Shown piece after piece: positions 55,868 to 64,000 of a stretch of 64,000 bases of DNA (positions are counted from its first letter, which is position 1; the number at the start of each line of letters is the position of its first letter). Below the pieces are notes generated by a model. The model was not told the DNA's origin and searched no databases. It saw only the letters and a list, made by a program, of their open reading frames with translations. A program made the translations under genes and the position numbers. The DNA is from Rhizobium sp. RU20A (GTDB lineage Bacteria; Pseudomonadota; Alphaproteobacteria; Rhizobiales; Rhizobiaceae), in NCBI RefSeq assembly GCF_900155885.1, contig NZ_FTMB01000001.1:1-64000 (forward strand). Reading direction: 5' to 3'.

Positions 55868-56566
55868 ATGAGCTTGGTGAAAACGGTGCGCAACACGTTG
55901 GTGCCTGTGCACAAGGCCGGTTACCCCTTCATAGCCATCTTCTTCGTCGTCTCCCTGCTTCTGGGTCTCCTCTGGACGCCCCTGATGTGGATCGGCTTCC
56001 TTTTGACCGCCTGGTGCGCCTATTTCTTCCGCGACCCTATCCGCATGACGCCGCTCGACGATGATCTCGTCATCAGCCCGGCCGATGGCCGTGTCTCGTC
56101 CATCGCGCATGTCCTGCCGCCGGTCGAGCTCGGCCTTGGCGCGGAGCCCATGCTGCGCATCACCGTCTTCATGAATGTCTTCAATTGCCATGTGAACCGC
56201 GCGCCCATGCGCGGCACCATCCGCCAGATCGCCTATCGCGAAGGCCAGTTCGTCAATGCCGAGCTTGATAAGGCCAGCCACGACAACGAGCGCAATGGTC
56301 TCGTGATCGAGACCAGCCACGGCGCAATCGGCGTCGTGCAGATTGCCGGCCTCGTCGCCCGCCGTATCATCTGCTGGGCCAATGTCGGCGAGCGGCTGGA
56401 GGCCGGCGAGCGGTTCGGCCTGATCCGTTTCGGCTCGCGCCTCGATGTCTTCCTCCCCAAGGGCGCCGAGGCCCGCGTCAGCCTCGGCCAGACGGCGATT
56501 GCTGGCGAAACGGTGCTGGCTGAATTCGGCTCCGCCAAGGGTGCGATCCTCAGCCGCCGCGGCTGA
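55868..56566 (+). CDS. psd: Phosphatidylserine decarboxylase proenzyme
   Basis: 232 residues, the short form found in alphaproteobacteria. Two N-terminal membrane segments are followed by [21 protein letters not shown] and the self-cleavage site [13 protein letters not shown], where Gly189-Ser190 is cut and Ser190 becomes the pyruvoyl group. It makes phosphatidylethanolamine from phosphatidylserine. GAGGAAG precedes the ATG. pssA, the previous enzymatic step, follows 71 bases later on the same strand. Confidence 0.95.
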   Translation: MSLVKTVRNTLVPVHKAGYPFIAIFFVVSLLLGLLWTPLMWIGFLLTAWCAYFFRDPIRMTPLDDDLVISPADGRVSSIAHVLPPVELGLGAEPMLRITVFMNVFNCHVNRAPMRGTIRQIAYREGQFVNAELDKASHDNERNGLVIETSHGAIGVVQIAGLVARRIICWANVGERLEAGERFGLIRFGSRLDVFLPKGAEARVSLGQTAIAGETVLAEFGSAKGAILSRRG

Positions 56567-56637
56567 GCATCCGCCAACGAAACTGACGCAGCACATGCCG
56601 CCGGTGACCGCGCCGGGGCCGGAACCGGAGACCCGAA

Positions 56638-57528
56638 ATGGAAACGCCCTTTCCCCCCTTCGAACCGAACGGCCCCCTTGAGGACACGCGGGGGGACGAG
56701 GCGCGCGGCCCCCGCCTGCGCGAAATTCCCATCCGGCTGATCGTGCCGAACCTCATCACCGTGCTCGCCATCTGCGCGGGCCTGACCGGCGTTCGTCTCG
56801 CTTTCGAGAACCGCATCGAACTGGCCGTTGCCATGGTTCTGCTTGCTGCCTTCCTCGACGGCATCGACGGCCGCGTCGCGCGCCTGATGAAAGCGACCTC
56901 GAAATTCGGCGCCCAGATGGATTCGCTCGCCGACATCGTCAATTTCGGCGTCGCGCCCGCGCTGGTCCTTTATGTCTTCATCCTCGATCAGGCCCGGTCC
57001 TTCGGCTGGATCGCGGCCCTCGTCTTTGCCATCGCCGCGGGCCTGCGCCTCGCGCGCTTTAACGTCATGGCCGAGCGCGACGTGAAGGCCGCCTGGCAGA
57101 GCGAATATTTCGTCGGCGTTCCCGCACCGGCCGGCGCCATGCTGGTGCTGCTGCCGGTCTATGTCGGCCTGCTCGGTGTCGCCCCGGACCGCACCTTCGG
57201 CATTCTCGCCTCGCTCTACACCGTCTTCGTCGCCTTCCTGCTGGTCAGCCGCCTGCCGGTCTGGTCCGGCAAGTCCGAGGGCAGTCGCGTACGCCGCGAC
57301 CTCGTCCTCCCCATCATGCTCGCCGTCGTCCTTTACGTGGCAACGCTGATGAGCTTCACCTGGGAAACCATGGTGCTGACCGCCGTCGGCTATCTCTGCA
57401 CGCTGCCCTTCGGCGCGCGCTCCTGGCAGAAGAAATACGGCAACTGGCCGGGGCACCACCTCCATCCCGACAACAGCCTGTCGCCAGAAGGCGAGTTCCT
57501 GCCGGGCGACAAGCGCGACGAGGGGTGA
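56638..57528 (+). CDS. pssA: CDP-diacylglycerol-serine O-phosphatidyltransferase
   Basis: 296 residues with about eight membrane segments. The CDP-alcohol phosphotransferase signature D-G-x2-A-R-x8-G-x3-D-x3-D is present as DGRVARLMKATSKFGAQMDS followed by LAD. It supplies phosphatidylserine to Psd, encoded just upstream, so the pair makes phosphatidylethanolamine. The C-terminal tail is soluble and charged. It converges with the minus-strand aconitase-X gene after 53 bases. Confidence 0.95.
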   Translation: METPFPPFEPNGPLEDTRGDEARGPRLREIPIRLIVPNLITVLAICAGLTGVRLAFENRIELAVAMVLLAAFLDGIDGRVARLMKATSKFGAQMDSLADIVNFGVAPALVLYVFILDQARSFGWIAALVFAIAAGLRLARFNVMAERDVKAAWQSEYFVGVPAPAGAMLVLLPVYVGLLGVAPDRTFGILASLYTVFVAFLLVSRLPVWSGKSEGSRVRRDLVLPIMLAVVLYVATLMSFTWETMVLTAVGYLCTLPFGARSWQKKYGNWPGHHLHPDNSLSPEGEFLPGDKRDEG

Positions 57529-57581
57529 GAGTTACTTTTTCGCAGGGAGGTTTCTGCGATAGCTGAGCGCGGGAATGGCGC

Positions 57582-59351
57582 TCAAGTCGATAGCCAATCC
57601 GGCATCTCCCGTGATGCTCGCCCGCTGCATGCCGCCTCCACACAGGCCGCAAGCCCCGCAAAACGGAACGTTCTTCCGGTCAATCCTGGTCCGTAATGGG
57701 CATATTTCCCGGAATTCGTGAGGATGATCCGCGCAGACGGCGGAATGAGCGGTTCCGTCACCATGCACCAGCAGGTGTCGGTGACGATCTCGGCGCCGAA
57801 CGTGCGAAGCACTGCCAGATGGCCGGCGGCTTCCGCCTCAGCCTCGATGCTGCGACCGCAGGTGATGATGAAGGCGAGGTCGGCATGCTTGCGTTTGCCG
57901 GCAACCAGTCTGGCGAGCGCGGCGATCTCTTCCAGCGAGGCGTGCGGATTGCCGATCGATACGAGGTCGATCGTCTCGCCCGTCGCACGATTGAGTTCGT
58001 CCCACCCTTGGCGGAGATCTTCCAGCGTGATCGCAACCGCGGTGACGGCGCGGCGGCCCGTCGCGGCGTCCACGCTTGCGGCTTCCGGCGTCACGCCGGC
58101 AATGTGGAACATGGGCGCGCTGGACGTGGTGGCAAAGGCCGCGCCGAAGGCCTTCAGCGCATCCCGGTCCGGGCGATGGGCAGCCAGACCGGTGACCACA
58201 GGGATGCGGTTTCCGGCGAGCAGTCCGGCCACGTAGCCGGCAAGCGGGAAGAAAGCGTCATCGACGGCCGCAAGCGCCGGAAAGGCGATTTCCATCGCCG
58301 CCTGTCGATCCGCGTCCCGGTGACAGCCGGCGTCCGGCGCCCGTCCGGTCAGCGCGATGCAGGCATCGAGAAAATCGGGATACTTCATCGTGCGTGCGCC
58401 AAGCACGCTGTTGGCGTAGACGACAGCGTTGCTTTCCGCCCAGGCAATCTGCTCGCCGGGGGCGGGAATGGCGTCGGCAAGATAGGGCGCGCAGGTATAG
58501 GTCGCACGCGCACCCATCGCCGCATAGGTCTCGCCGAGCCTTGCTGCGGGCTCGCCAAACGCCGCATCGATGCCCTGGGCCCGCCAGCGCCGCGCATCGA
58601 CGGAGATGGCATTAAGCGTCGTCGGCACGGCGACCTGCCCGCCGAGGTGTAGCATGCGTTCGGCAAAGGCCAGCATGCCCGGCCCGGTATAGATGCAGCC
58701 GTCGATATGCGCCCGGGTGACGTCGATCAGCCGCCTCGCGCCGGTGAGCGCGGCCATCTGCAGAACGATGCGCATGGCAACGGCTGCCGCGTCGCCGCGC
58801 GCGCCGCAGAGCAGGGCCTCGTCGGTTGCGGTCAGCGCGATGCCGCGCAGGATGTCCTCAAAGGTCCCGGCGTCGCCGCCATTCTGCTCGTCTGCCTCCG
58901 CGACAGTGACCTCGTCTGCCCACACCCTGCCATTTGAGACGCGAATCTGCCTGGCGGCCTTCGCCGCTTCAAACCCTGGCTCGTCCAGCACAACGACGGG
59001 AATGGAAATGCCGAACAGTTCCCGCGCCACGATGACGCCGAGAGTCAGGATCTCGTCGGGCCGCGCCAGCACGAGCCCCGCAGGACCGTGCCCCGCCATC
59101 AACGCCTCCAGCATGACGGCGCTGCCGGTACAGGAGCCGCGACCACCGGGGATCACGAGAATGGCGTCGCAAAGCGACTGGCCGTGCAGGGGATGGTGCT
59201 GATCGATAATCTTCCCAGAGGCGGGATCCACACCGCCCCAGAAGCTCAGCTCGGTAGAGCTCGAAACGACGCGTCCCGATGCTGTCCCCGGAACCAGAAC
59301 CCGGCCGGAAAGACAGACTGTCGATGGGCCGGCGGGGGACGGGCTGTGCAT
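57582..59351 (-). CDS. Aconitase-X fusion protein (DUF126 plus DUF521), hydroxyproline dehydratase-like
   Basis: 589 residues. The N-terminal swivel domain (about 10-140) has GGVDPASGKIIDQHHPLHGQ and VIPGGRGSCTGSAVMLEAL; the large domain (about 170-589) has HIDGCIYTGPGMLAFAER, GAYTC-type and ESNAVVYANSVLGARTMKYP segments, then ITCGRSIEAEAE and ILTNSGKYAHYGPGLTGR at the end. Related AcnX enzymes dehydrate cis-3-hydroxy-L-proline, while archaeal members act on phosphomevalonate. No proline-metabolism gene is adjacent, so the substrate is uncertain. It starts five bases after the SDR gene stop. Confidence 0.85.
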   Translation of the reverse strand: MHSPSPAGPSTVCLSGRVLVPGTASGRVVSSSTELSFWGGVDPASGKIIDQHHPLHGQSLCDAILVIPGGRGSCTGSAVMLEALMAGHGPAGLVLARPDEILTLGVIVARELFGISIPVVVLDEPGFEAAKAARQIRVSNGRVWADEVTVAEADEQNGGDAGTFEDILRGIALTATDEALLCGARGDAAAVAMRIVLQMAALTGARRLIDVTRAHIDGCIYTGPGMLAFAERMLHLGGQVAVPTTLNAISVDARRWRAQGIDAAFGEPAARLGETYAAMGARATYTCAPYLADAIPAPGEQIAWAESNAVVYANSVLGARTMKYPDFLDACIALTGRAPDAGCHRDADRQAAMEIAFPALAAVDDAFFPLAGYVAGLLAGNRIPVVTGLAAHRPDRDALKAFGAAFATTSSAPMFHIAGVTPEAASVDAATGRRAVTAVAITLEDLRQGWDELNRATGETIDLVSIGNPHASLEEIAALARLVAGKRKHADLAFIITCGRSIEAEAEAAGHLAVLRTFGAEIVTDTCWCMVTEPLIPPSARIILTNSGKYAHYGPGLTGRTFRFAGLAACVEAACSGRASREMPDWLST

Positions 59352-59356
59352 CGGCC

Positions 59357-60100
59357 TTACTCCGGCAGACGGTAATCCACGATCCTGCGCTCGCGCGCGA
59401 GGAAGATCTTGCCGGTTTCCGTGAGGTCCGGCCCGCAAAGCGGCAGCATCGCATCCGCCACTTCGGACGGGTGCGGCAGCGTCGCCGGGTCTTCGCCGGG
59501 CACCGCCTGGGCGCGCATGGCGGTCCGGGTCGCGCCGGGATCGACGCTGATGACACGCAGCGGCAGGCGCTGGCTCTCGCCGGCCCAGGTGCGGGCCAGC
59601 GCTTCGACGGCAGCCTTGGACGCGGAGTAGGGCCCCCAGAAGGGCTTGCACTTGTGGGCGGCACTGGAGGAAAGGATCAGCGCGCGGCCCTGGTCGGACT
59701 TGGTGATCAGCGGGTCGATGGAGCGGATCAGCCGCCAGGTGGCGGTCACGTTCACCGACATCACCTTGTCGAACACCTTTGCCTCGACATGGCCGATCGG
59801 CGAGATCGTGCCGAGCACGCCGGCATTGGCAACGAGAATGTCGAGTTTGCCCCAGCGTTCGTTGATCGCGCCGCCCAAGCGATCGATCGCCGTCATGTCG
59901 GCAAGGTCGAAGGGCACCAGCGTTGCCGGCAGGCCGCCGGCCGCCTTGATCGCGTCATCGAGCTCTTCCAGCCCGCCAACGGTGCGCGCGCAGGCGATCA
60001 CCTGCGCACCCGCCTTGGCGAGCGCCAGCGCGGTGAAATAGCCGATGCCGCGCGACGCGCCGGTGACAAGGGCGATACGCCCGGAAAGATCAACAGTCAT
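59357..60100 (-). CDS. SDR-family NAD(P)-dependent oxidoreductase
   Basis: 247 residues, classical short-chain dehydrogenase. The cofactor motif is TGASRGIGYFTALALAKAG; NAG appears in LVANAGVLG; the active site has Ser in LILSSSAAHK and Tyr-x3-Lys in GPYSASKAAVEAL. The substrate is unknown. It lies between purF (whose terminator precedes it) and the aconitase-X gene, which it overlaps in operon fashion with a five-base gap. Confidence 0.92.
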   Translation of the reverse strand: MTVDLSGRIALVTGASRGIGYFTALALAKAGAQVIACARTVGGLEELDDAIKAAGGLPATLVPFDLADMTAIDRLGGAINERWGKLDILVANAGVLGTISPIGHVEAKVFDKVMSVNVTATWRLIRSIDPLITKSDQGRALILSSSAAHKCKPFWGPYSASKAAVEALARTWAGESQRLPLRVISVDPGATRTAMRAQAVPGEDPATLPHPSEVADAMLPLCGPDLTETGKIFLARERRIVDYRLPE

Positions 60101-60118
60101 GGATAGGGCTCATCTCAG

Positions 60119-60138
60119 AAAAAAGGCGCCGCGCGCCT
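60119..60138 (-). terminator. Intrinsic terminator of purF
   Basis: AGGCGC (60124-60129) pairs with GCGCCT (60133-60138) around a three-base loop. Read on the minus strand the hairpin is followed by six T residues (complement of the A run 60119-60124). It separates purF from the SDR gene. Confidence 0.78.
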
Positions 60139-60168
60139 CCCGCCCGCGGCATCCGGAAAGCGGCTCGC

Positions 60169-61659
60169 TCAGCCGCCGCTCACCATCATGGAAACCTTGC
60201 GGCCCATCGATTCGCCTTCCTTGTCGAGAAGACGGGTCGGGTAGTCGCCGGTGAAATAGTGATCGGTGAACTCAGGGTTCGCCGCATCGCGCGGTTTGCC
60301 GCCGACGGCGCGGTAGAGCCCATCGATGGACAGGAACGCCAGCGTATCGACGCCGATGAACTTCGCCATCGCCTCGACATCTGCGTATTGGTTGGCGATC
60401 AGCTTGTCCGCATGCGGTGTGTCGATGCCGTAGAAGTCGGGATGGAAGATCATCGGGCTCGCAACGCGCAGATGCACCTCCTTCGCGCCGGCATCGCGCA
60501 TCATCTGCACGATCTTCAGCGAGGTCGTGCCGCGCACGATGGAATCGTCAACGAGAATGACGCGCTTGCCCTCGATGATCGCGCGGTTGGCCGAGTGCTT
60601 CAGCTTGACGCCGAAGGCGCGGATCTGCTGTGTCGGCTCGATGAAGGTTCGCCCGACATAATGGTTGCGAATGATCCCGTATTCGAAGGGGATGCCGCTC
60701 TTCTGCGCATAGCCAACGGCCGCCGGCGTGCCGCCGTCCGGCACGGGCACCACCACATCACCCTCGACGGGCGATTCCGCGGCAAGGTTGATGCCCATGT
60801 TCTTGCGCGTCGTATAGACGTTGCGCCCGCCGACAACCGAATCGGGACGCGCGAAATAGACGTATTCGAAAAGGCACAGACGCTCCGGCTTCGGCTTGGC
60901 CGGCCGGCGCGCATCAATGCTGATCGAGCCATCCGGCTGGATCTCGCAGATGATTACTTCGCCGTTTTCCACATCGCGCACGAATTTGGCGCCGATGATG
61001 TCAAGGGCGCAGGTCTCGGAGGCGAAGATCGGCTTGCCGTCGAGTTCGCCCATGACGAGCGGGCGGATGCCGATCGGGTCGCGTGCCGCAATCAGCTTGG
61101 TGCGCGTCATCGCCAGCATGGAGTAGCCGCCTTCCATCTGCCGGATAGCGTCGATGAAGCGATCGGCGGTGGAAGAATGGCGCGAGCGGGCAATGAGATG
61201 CAGCACGACCTCGGTGTCCGAGGTAGACTGACAGATGGCGCCGGTGGCGATGATCTGGCGGCGCAGCGTCAGGCCGTTGGTGAAATTGCCGTTATGGGCA
61301 ATGGCGATGCCGCCTTCTTCCAGTTCGGCAAACAGCGGCTGCACGTTGCGCAGCGCCACTTCCCCCGTCGTGGAATAGCGGGTGTGGCCGATGGCGATGT
61401 AGCCGGGCAGCTTGGCGAGCGTTGCCGGGTCCGTGTAGTGATCGCCGACGAGACCCATGCGCTTTTCGGTGTGGAACTGGCGCCCGTCGAAGGTGACGAT
61501 GCCGGCCGCTTCCTGGCCGCGGTGCTGCAGGGCGTGCAGGCCAAGCGCCGTCAGCGTTGCCCCGTCCGGATGTCCGAGAATACCGAAGACGCCGCATTCC
61601 TCATGCAGCGTGTCGCCGTCAAAAATCTCGCGGAAATCGGAGGTGCCAAGCTCGCTCAT
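60169..61659 (-). CDS. purF: Amidophosphoribosyltransferase
   Basis: 496 residues. PurF transfers glutamine amide nitrogen to PRPP, the first step of purine synthesis. A 21-residue propeptide precedes Cys22 (HEECGVFGIL), the N-terminal nucleophile after processing. The glutaminase domain has GHTRYSTTG and AHNGNFTN; the PRPP motif is RVILVDDSIVRGTTS. Cysteines in NVENG..CALD-type positions may bind an iron-sulfur cluster as in the Bacillus type. cvpA lies upstream on the same strand. Confidence 0.96.
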   Translation of the reverse strand: MSELGTSDFREIFDGDTLHEECGVFGILGHPDGATLTALGLHALQHRGQEAAGIVTFDGRQFHTEKRMGLVGDHYTDPATLAKLPGYIAIGHTRYSTTGEVALRNVQPLFAELEEGGIAIAHNGNFTNGLTLRRQIIATGAICQSTSDTEVVLHLIARSRHSSTADRFIDAIRQMEGGYSMLAMTRTKLIAARDPIGIRPLVMGELDGKPIFASETCALDIIGAKFVRDVENGEVIICEIQPDGSISIDARRPAKPKPERLCLFEYVYFARPDSVVGGRNVYTTRKNMGINLAAESPVEGDVVVPVPDGGTPAAVGYAQKSGIPFEYGIIRNHYVGRTFIEPTQQIRAFGVKLKHSANRAIIEGKRVILVDDSIVRGTTSLKIVQMMRDAGAKEVHLRVASPMIFHPDFYGIDTPHADKLIANQYADVEAMAKFIGVDTLAFLSIDGLYRAVGGKPRDAANPEFTDHYFTGDYPTRLLDKEGESMGRKVSMMVSGG

Positions 61660-61849
61660 CGCTCTTGCCTTTGTGGGCGCGAATGCGTCGCGCCAAACGC
61701 CTGTTTCAACATCCGGTGGCGGCTCTGTCGTCCGACAGGGTCACGGCGCCATCATCTTTCGAACATGCCCGCGGACGTCGCCAGCGAGCCTCTTCAAAAC
61801 GGCCATATCGCCCGGCAGGCCGGAGCGGTTTTGCCGCTTCAAAATCGTC

Positions 61850-61872
61850 AAGGCCCGCTTGAGGCGGGCCTT
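61850..61872 (-). terminator. Intrinsic terminator of cvpA
   Basis: AAGGCCCGC (61850-61858) pairs with GCGGGCCTT (61864-61872) around a five-base loop. On the minus strand it follows the cvpA stop codon by 17 bases and runs into GACGATTTT. It separates cvpA from purF. Confidence 0.75.
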
Positions 61873-61889
61873 GTCATGACGGTCGACCG

Positions 61890-62471
61890 TCAGTTCGCAG
61901 TCGCCGGTGCCTGTTCGGCGGGTGCTGCCTCCGTATCGGCATCCGTGGCCGGCGCCTTGCCGCGCAGCCGATCGAGAATGGTCGCATCGGCATTTTCCGG
62001 CAGCAGCGCGATCAGCTTTCCGCCGAGGTTGTCGAGCAGCGGCTTGGACTTGGCGTTCGTGACCCATTCCGGCTGCTGGGCGGGCGCCACGAGCCAGTTG
62101 AAAAACAGCATGGCAACGACCACAAGCAGAATGCCACGCGCGGCACCGAAGAGGAAGCCGAGTGTGCGGTCGAGCGCACCGATGCGGCTGTCAATGATGA
62201 AATCGGCGATGCGCATGGTGATGATCGAGATCACGATCAGCGCGACCAGAAAGATCGCCGCTGCCGAACCGGCGAGCGCCACATTGTCGCTTGTCGTGTA
62301 CTGCTTGGCGAAGGGCAGCAGGTAGGGGTAGAGGAAATAGGCGGCAGCGGCAGCGCCGACCCAGCTGGCAACGGACAGCACCTCGCGCGAGAAACCGCGC
62401 ACCATGGCCAGGATCGCCGAAAACAGCGAAACGCCGAGCACGATACCGTCGAGGATGGTGATGGTGGGCAT
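61890..62471 (-). CDS. cvpA: CvpA family membrane protein
   Basis: 193 residues from ATG 62471 (TAGGATCG upstream). Four membrane segments: TILDGIVLGVSLFSAILAMV, VLSVASWVGAAAAAYFLYP, ALAGSAAAIFLVALIVISI and LGFLFGAARGILLVVVAMLF, with the family motif SRIGALDRTLGFLFGAARG. The C-terminal tail is Ala/Pro rich. CvpA homologues are needed for colicin V production in E. coli and lie beside purF in many genomes; their biochemical role is not settled. Confidence 0.93.
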   Translation of the reverse strand: MPTITILDGIVLGVSLFSAILAMVRGFSREVLSVASWVGAAAAAYFLYPYLLPFAKQYTTSDNVALAGSAAAIFLVALIVISIITMRIADFIIDSRIGALDRTLGFLFGAARGILLVVVAMLFFNWLVAPAQQPEWVTNAKSKPLLDNLGGKLIALLPENADATILDRLRGKAPATDADTEAAPAEQAPATAN

Positions 62472-62746
62472 GTCGATCCTACTTTCCGGGAGCACCTTCT
62501 GCGAACCAGAGCCCCGCTTGGGATCGCGAGGCCTGCCGGACCAGCCTATATATCAATCCGGCAGAGGCGTCTTTCAATCGTCGCTTCGTGAACACGCTTT
62601 TCACCGTTTTTGCAAGTGCAAAGACGGCTGCGGGGGCGAGATCACCCTGCACAAAACCGTTGCCCGCCCCTTCAGGTGAGGCGCGACGCCCGTGGGCGCG
62701 GCGCCTCATGGCATCAGAGACTGCGCCGTGCGTCGGCGCCATCCGC
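62472..62746. other. Intergenic region between radA and cvpA
   Basis: 275 bases. An inverted repeat GAGGCGC (62678-62684) / GCGCCTC (62702-62708) with an inner CCC/GGG lies about 40 bases after the radA stop on the minus strand and is a weak terminator candidate. The part near 62590-62620 may hold a cvpA promoter. Otherwise nothing is seen. Confidence 0.45.
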
Positions 62747-64000
62747 TCACTCGTCGTCGACCGGTTGCAGCGCACGGCGGGAGCCGGCAATGCGCGCAAC
62801 GAGGTCCGGCAGCCCTTCCATTTCGCCGACCGAAAGCCCGCCGGCCTTGGGCATGTCAGCCGATTTTTCCGGGAGGACCGCCGCGCCGAAACCGAGCTTT
62901 TCAGCCTCCTTCAGCCGAAGTCCGGTGTGCGACACCGGCCGGATGGCGCCCGACAGGCTGACCTCGCCGAAATAGACCGCATCATGCGGAAGCGCGATGC
63001 CGGCGAGCGAGGAGACGAGTGCCGCGGCCACGGCAAGATCGGCGGCCGGCTCTGTGATGCGATAGCCGCCGGCGACGTTGAGGTAGACGTCGTGCTGGCC
63101 GAGCCTGACGCCGCAATGGGCCTCCAGCACCGCAAGGATCATCGACAGCCGCGCCGAATCCCAGCCGACCACGGCGCGCCGCGGCGTGCCGAGCGAGGTC
63201 GGCGCCACCAGCGCCTGCACCTCGACCAGAACGGGCCGCGTTCCCTCGATCCCGGCAAAGACGGCCGCGCCAGGCGCAGACGCATTGCGCTCGCCGAGGA
63301 AGAGCTCGGAGGGGTTGGTGACCTCGCGCAGGCCCTTGTCCGACATTTCGAAGACGCCGATCTCGTCGGTCGGTCCGAAGCGGTTCTTCACCGTGCGCAG
63401 GATGCGATAATGATGGCCGCGGTCGCCCTCGAAGTAGAGCACGGCATCGACCATGTGCTCCACGACGCGCGGCCCGGCGATCTGGCCCTCCTTCGTCACA
63501 TGGCCGACCAGCACGACGGCCGAGCCGGTCTGCTTGGCGAAGCGGATCATCGCCTGCACGCCGGTGCGCACCTGCGTGACCGTGCCGGGCGCGGAATCGA
63601 CAATGTCGCTCCACAGCGTCTGGATGGAATCGATGATCACGAGATCCGGCCGCTTGCCGTCCGAAAGCGTCGCCAGAATGTCTTCGACATTGGTTTCGGC
63701 CGCCAGGAGCACGTCGGTATCGGCGGCGCCGAGCCGCTGGGCGCGCAGCCTGACCTGTGCGACTGCCTCTTCGCCGGAGACATAGATGATCCGGTTGCCG
63801 CGCCGCGCCAGTGCCGCCGCCGCCTGCATCAGCACGGTGGACTTGCCGATCCCGGGATCGCCGCCGATCAGCACCGCCGAGCCGCGCACGAATCCCCCGC
63901 CGGTGACGCGGTCGAGTTCGGAAATGCCCGTCTCGATGCGCGGCGCATCCTCCGTCTCGCCCGACAGCGTCGTCAGGGCTACGGGCCGGCCCTTCTTCGG
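62747..64000 (-). CDS. radA: DNA repair protein RadA (5' end outside window)
   Basis: The frame enters at base 64000 and gives 417 residues. The RecA-like core has Walker A GGDPGIGKST, YVSGEEAVAQVRLRAQRLG, LVIIDSIQTLWSD and the RadA motif KNRFGPTDEIGVFEM; the C-terminal Lon-like domain contains VYLNVAGGYRITEPAADLAV and GEVSLSGAIRPV. RadA helps branch migration during recombination. The N-terminal zinc finger and start lie beyond the window, and a GTG at 63889 is internal, not the start. Confidence 0.95.
   Translation of the reverse strand, partial: PKKGRPVALTTLSGETEDAPRIETGISELDRVTGGGFVRGSAVLIGGDPGIGKSTVLMQAAAALARRGNRIIYVSGEEAVAQVRLRAQRLGAADTDVLLAAETNVEDILATLSDGKRPDLVIIDSIQTLWSDIVDSAPGTVTQVRTGVQAMIRFAKQTGSAVVLVGHVTKEGQIAGPRVVEHMVDAVLYFEGDRGHHYRILRTVKNRFGPTDEIGVFEMSDKGLREVTNPSELFLGERNASAPGAAVFAGIEGTRPVLVEVQALVAPTSLGTPRRAVVGWDSARLSMILAVLEAHCGVRLGQHDVYLNVAGGYRITEPAADLAVAAALVSSLAGIALPHDAVYFGEVSLSGAIRPVSHTGLRLKEAEKLGFGAAVLPEKSADMPKAGGLSVGEMEGLPDLVARIAGSRRALQPVDDE

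Overview
The window is GC-rich chromosomal DNA whose gene content points to an alphaproteobacterium of the Rhizobiaceae (Rhizobium/Agrobacterium/Sinorhizobium/Shinella type). The evidence is the core string dapA-smpB, rpoZ-rsh, acpS-lepB-rnc-era, a rhizobial-type porin C-terminus, TIGR02301 and DUF3563 proteins, a NadQ-like regulator, a citramalate synthase, and short palindromic intergenic mosaic elements typical of rhizobia. The genus cannot be fixed from the sequence alone. No rRNA, tRNA, CRISPR array, prophage or complete insertion sequence was seen.

Layout. 1-5 kb: porin end with a strong terminator, alpha/beta hydrolase, lytic transglycosylase, dapA, smpB. 5-13.4 kb: NYN-domain protein, rpoZ, bifunctional (p)ppGpp enzyme, small proteins, then acpS, lepB, rnc and era with lepB/rnc overlapping. 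13.4-20.4 kb: a block between era and recO that holds a candidate PemK-like toxin pair behind a palindrome, a glutathionyl-hydroquinone reductase, a zinc alcohol dehydrogenase, Tex and a nucleotide-sugar epimerase. 20.5-27.5 kb: recO, a very large DUF2339 membrane protein, an HD protein, a MOSC protein and an MFS transporter. 27.6-36.5 kb: nadABC behind a palindromic operator candidate, a GT-C-like membrane protein, and an opposing operon ygfZ - HD hydrolase - protein-tyrosine phosphatase - nadQ-like regulator. This puts the NAD biosynthesis operon, its likely operator and its likely repressor within 9 kb.

36.6-41.3 kb is a decayed or accessory stretch: a broken chemotaxis-receptor remnant, an AT-rich spacer, several conserved hypotheticals, a divergent NUDIX/SRAP pair and repeat elements. 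41.3-46.2 kb: cysS, then a translationally coupled chain vapB-vapC-gfa1-gfa2-gfa3 followed closely by a proline iminopeptidase gene. Here a toxin-antitoxin module runs directly into three tandem GFA-domain paralogues. 46.4-53.6 kb: citramalate synthase, a pair of unrecognised genes, rarD, a LOG-family enzyme and a LysM protein. 53.8-57.5 kb: Atm1-type ABC exporter, psd and pssA (phosphatidylethanolamine synthesis). 57.6-64 kb, all on the minus strand: a fused aconitase-X, an SDR, purF, cvpA and the 3' part of radA, cut by the window edge.

The most unusual items are the vapBC-GFA chain with its promoter-overlapping direct repeat, the putative PemK-like toxin with an unrecognised partner, the NadQ/nadABC circuit, and an intergenic repeat whose two arms differ by paired changes that preserve each arm's own hairpin.
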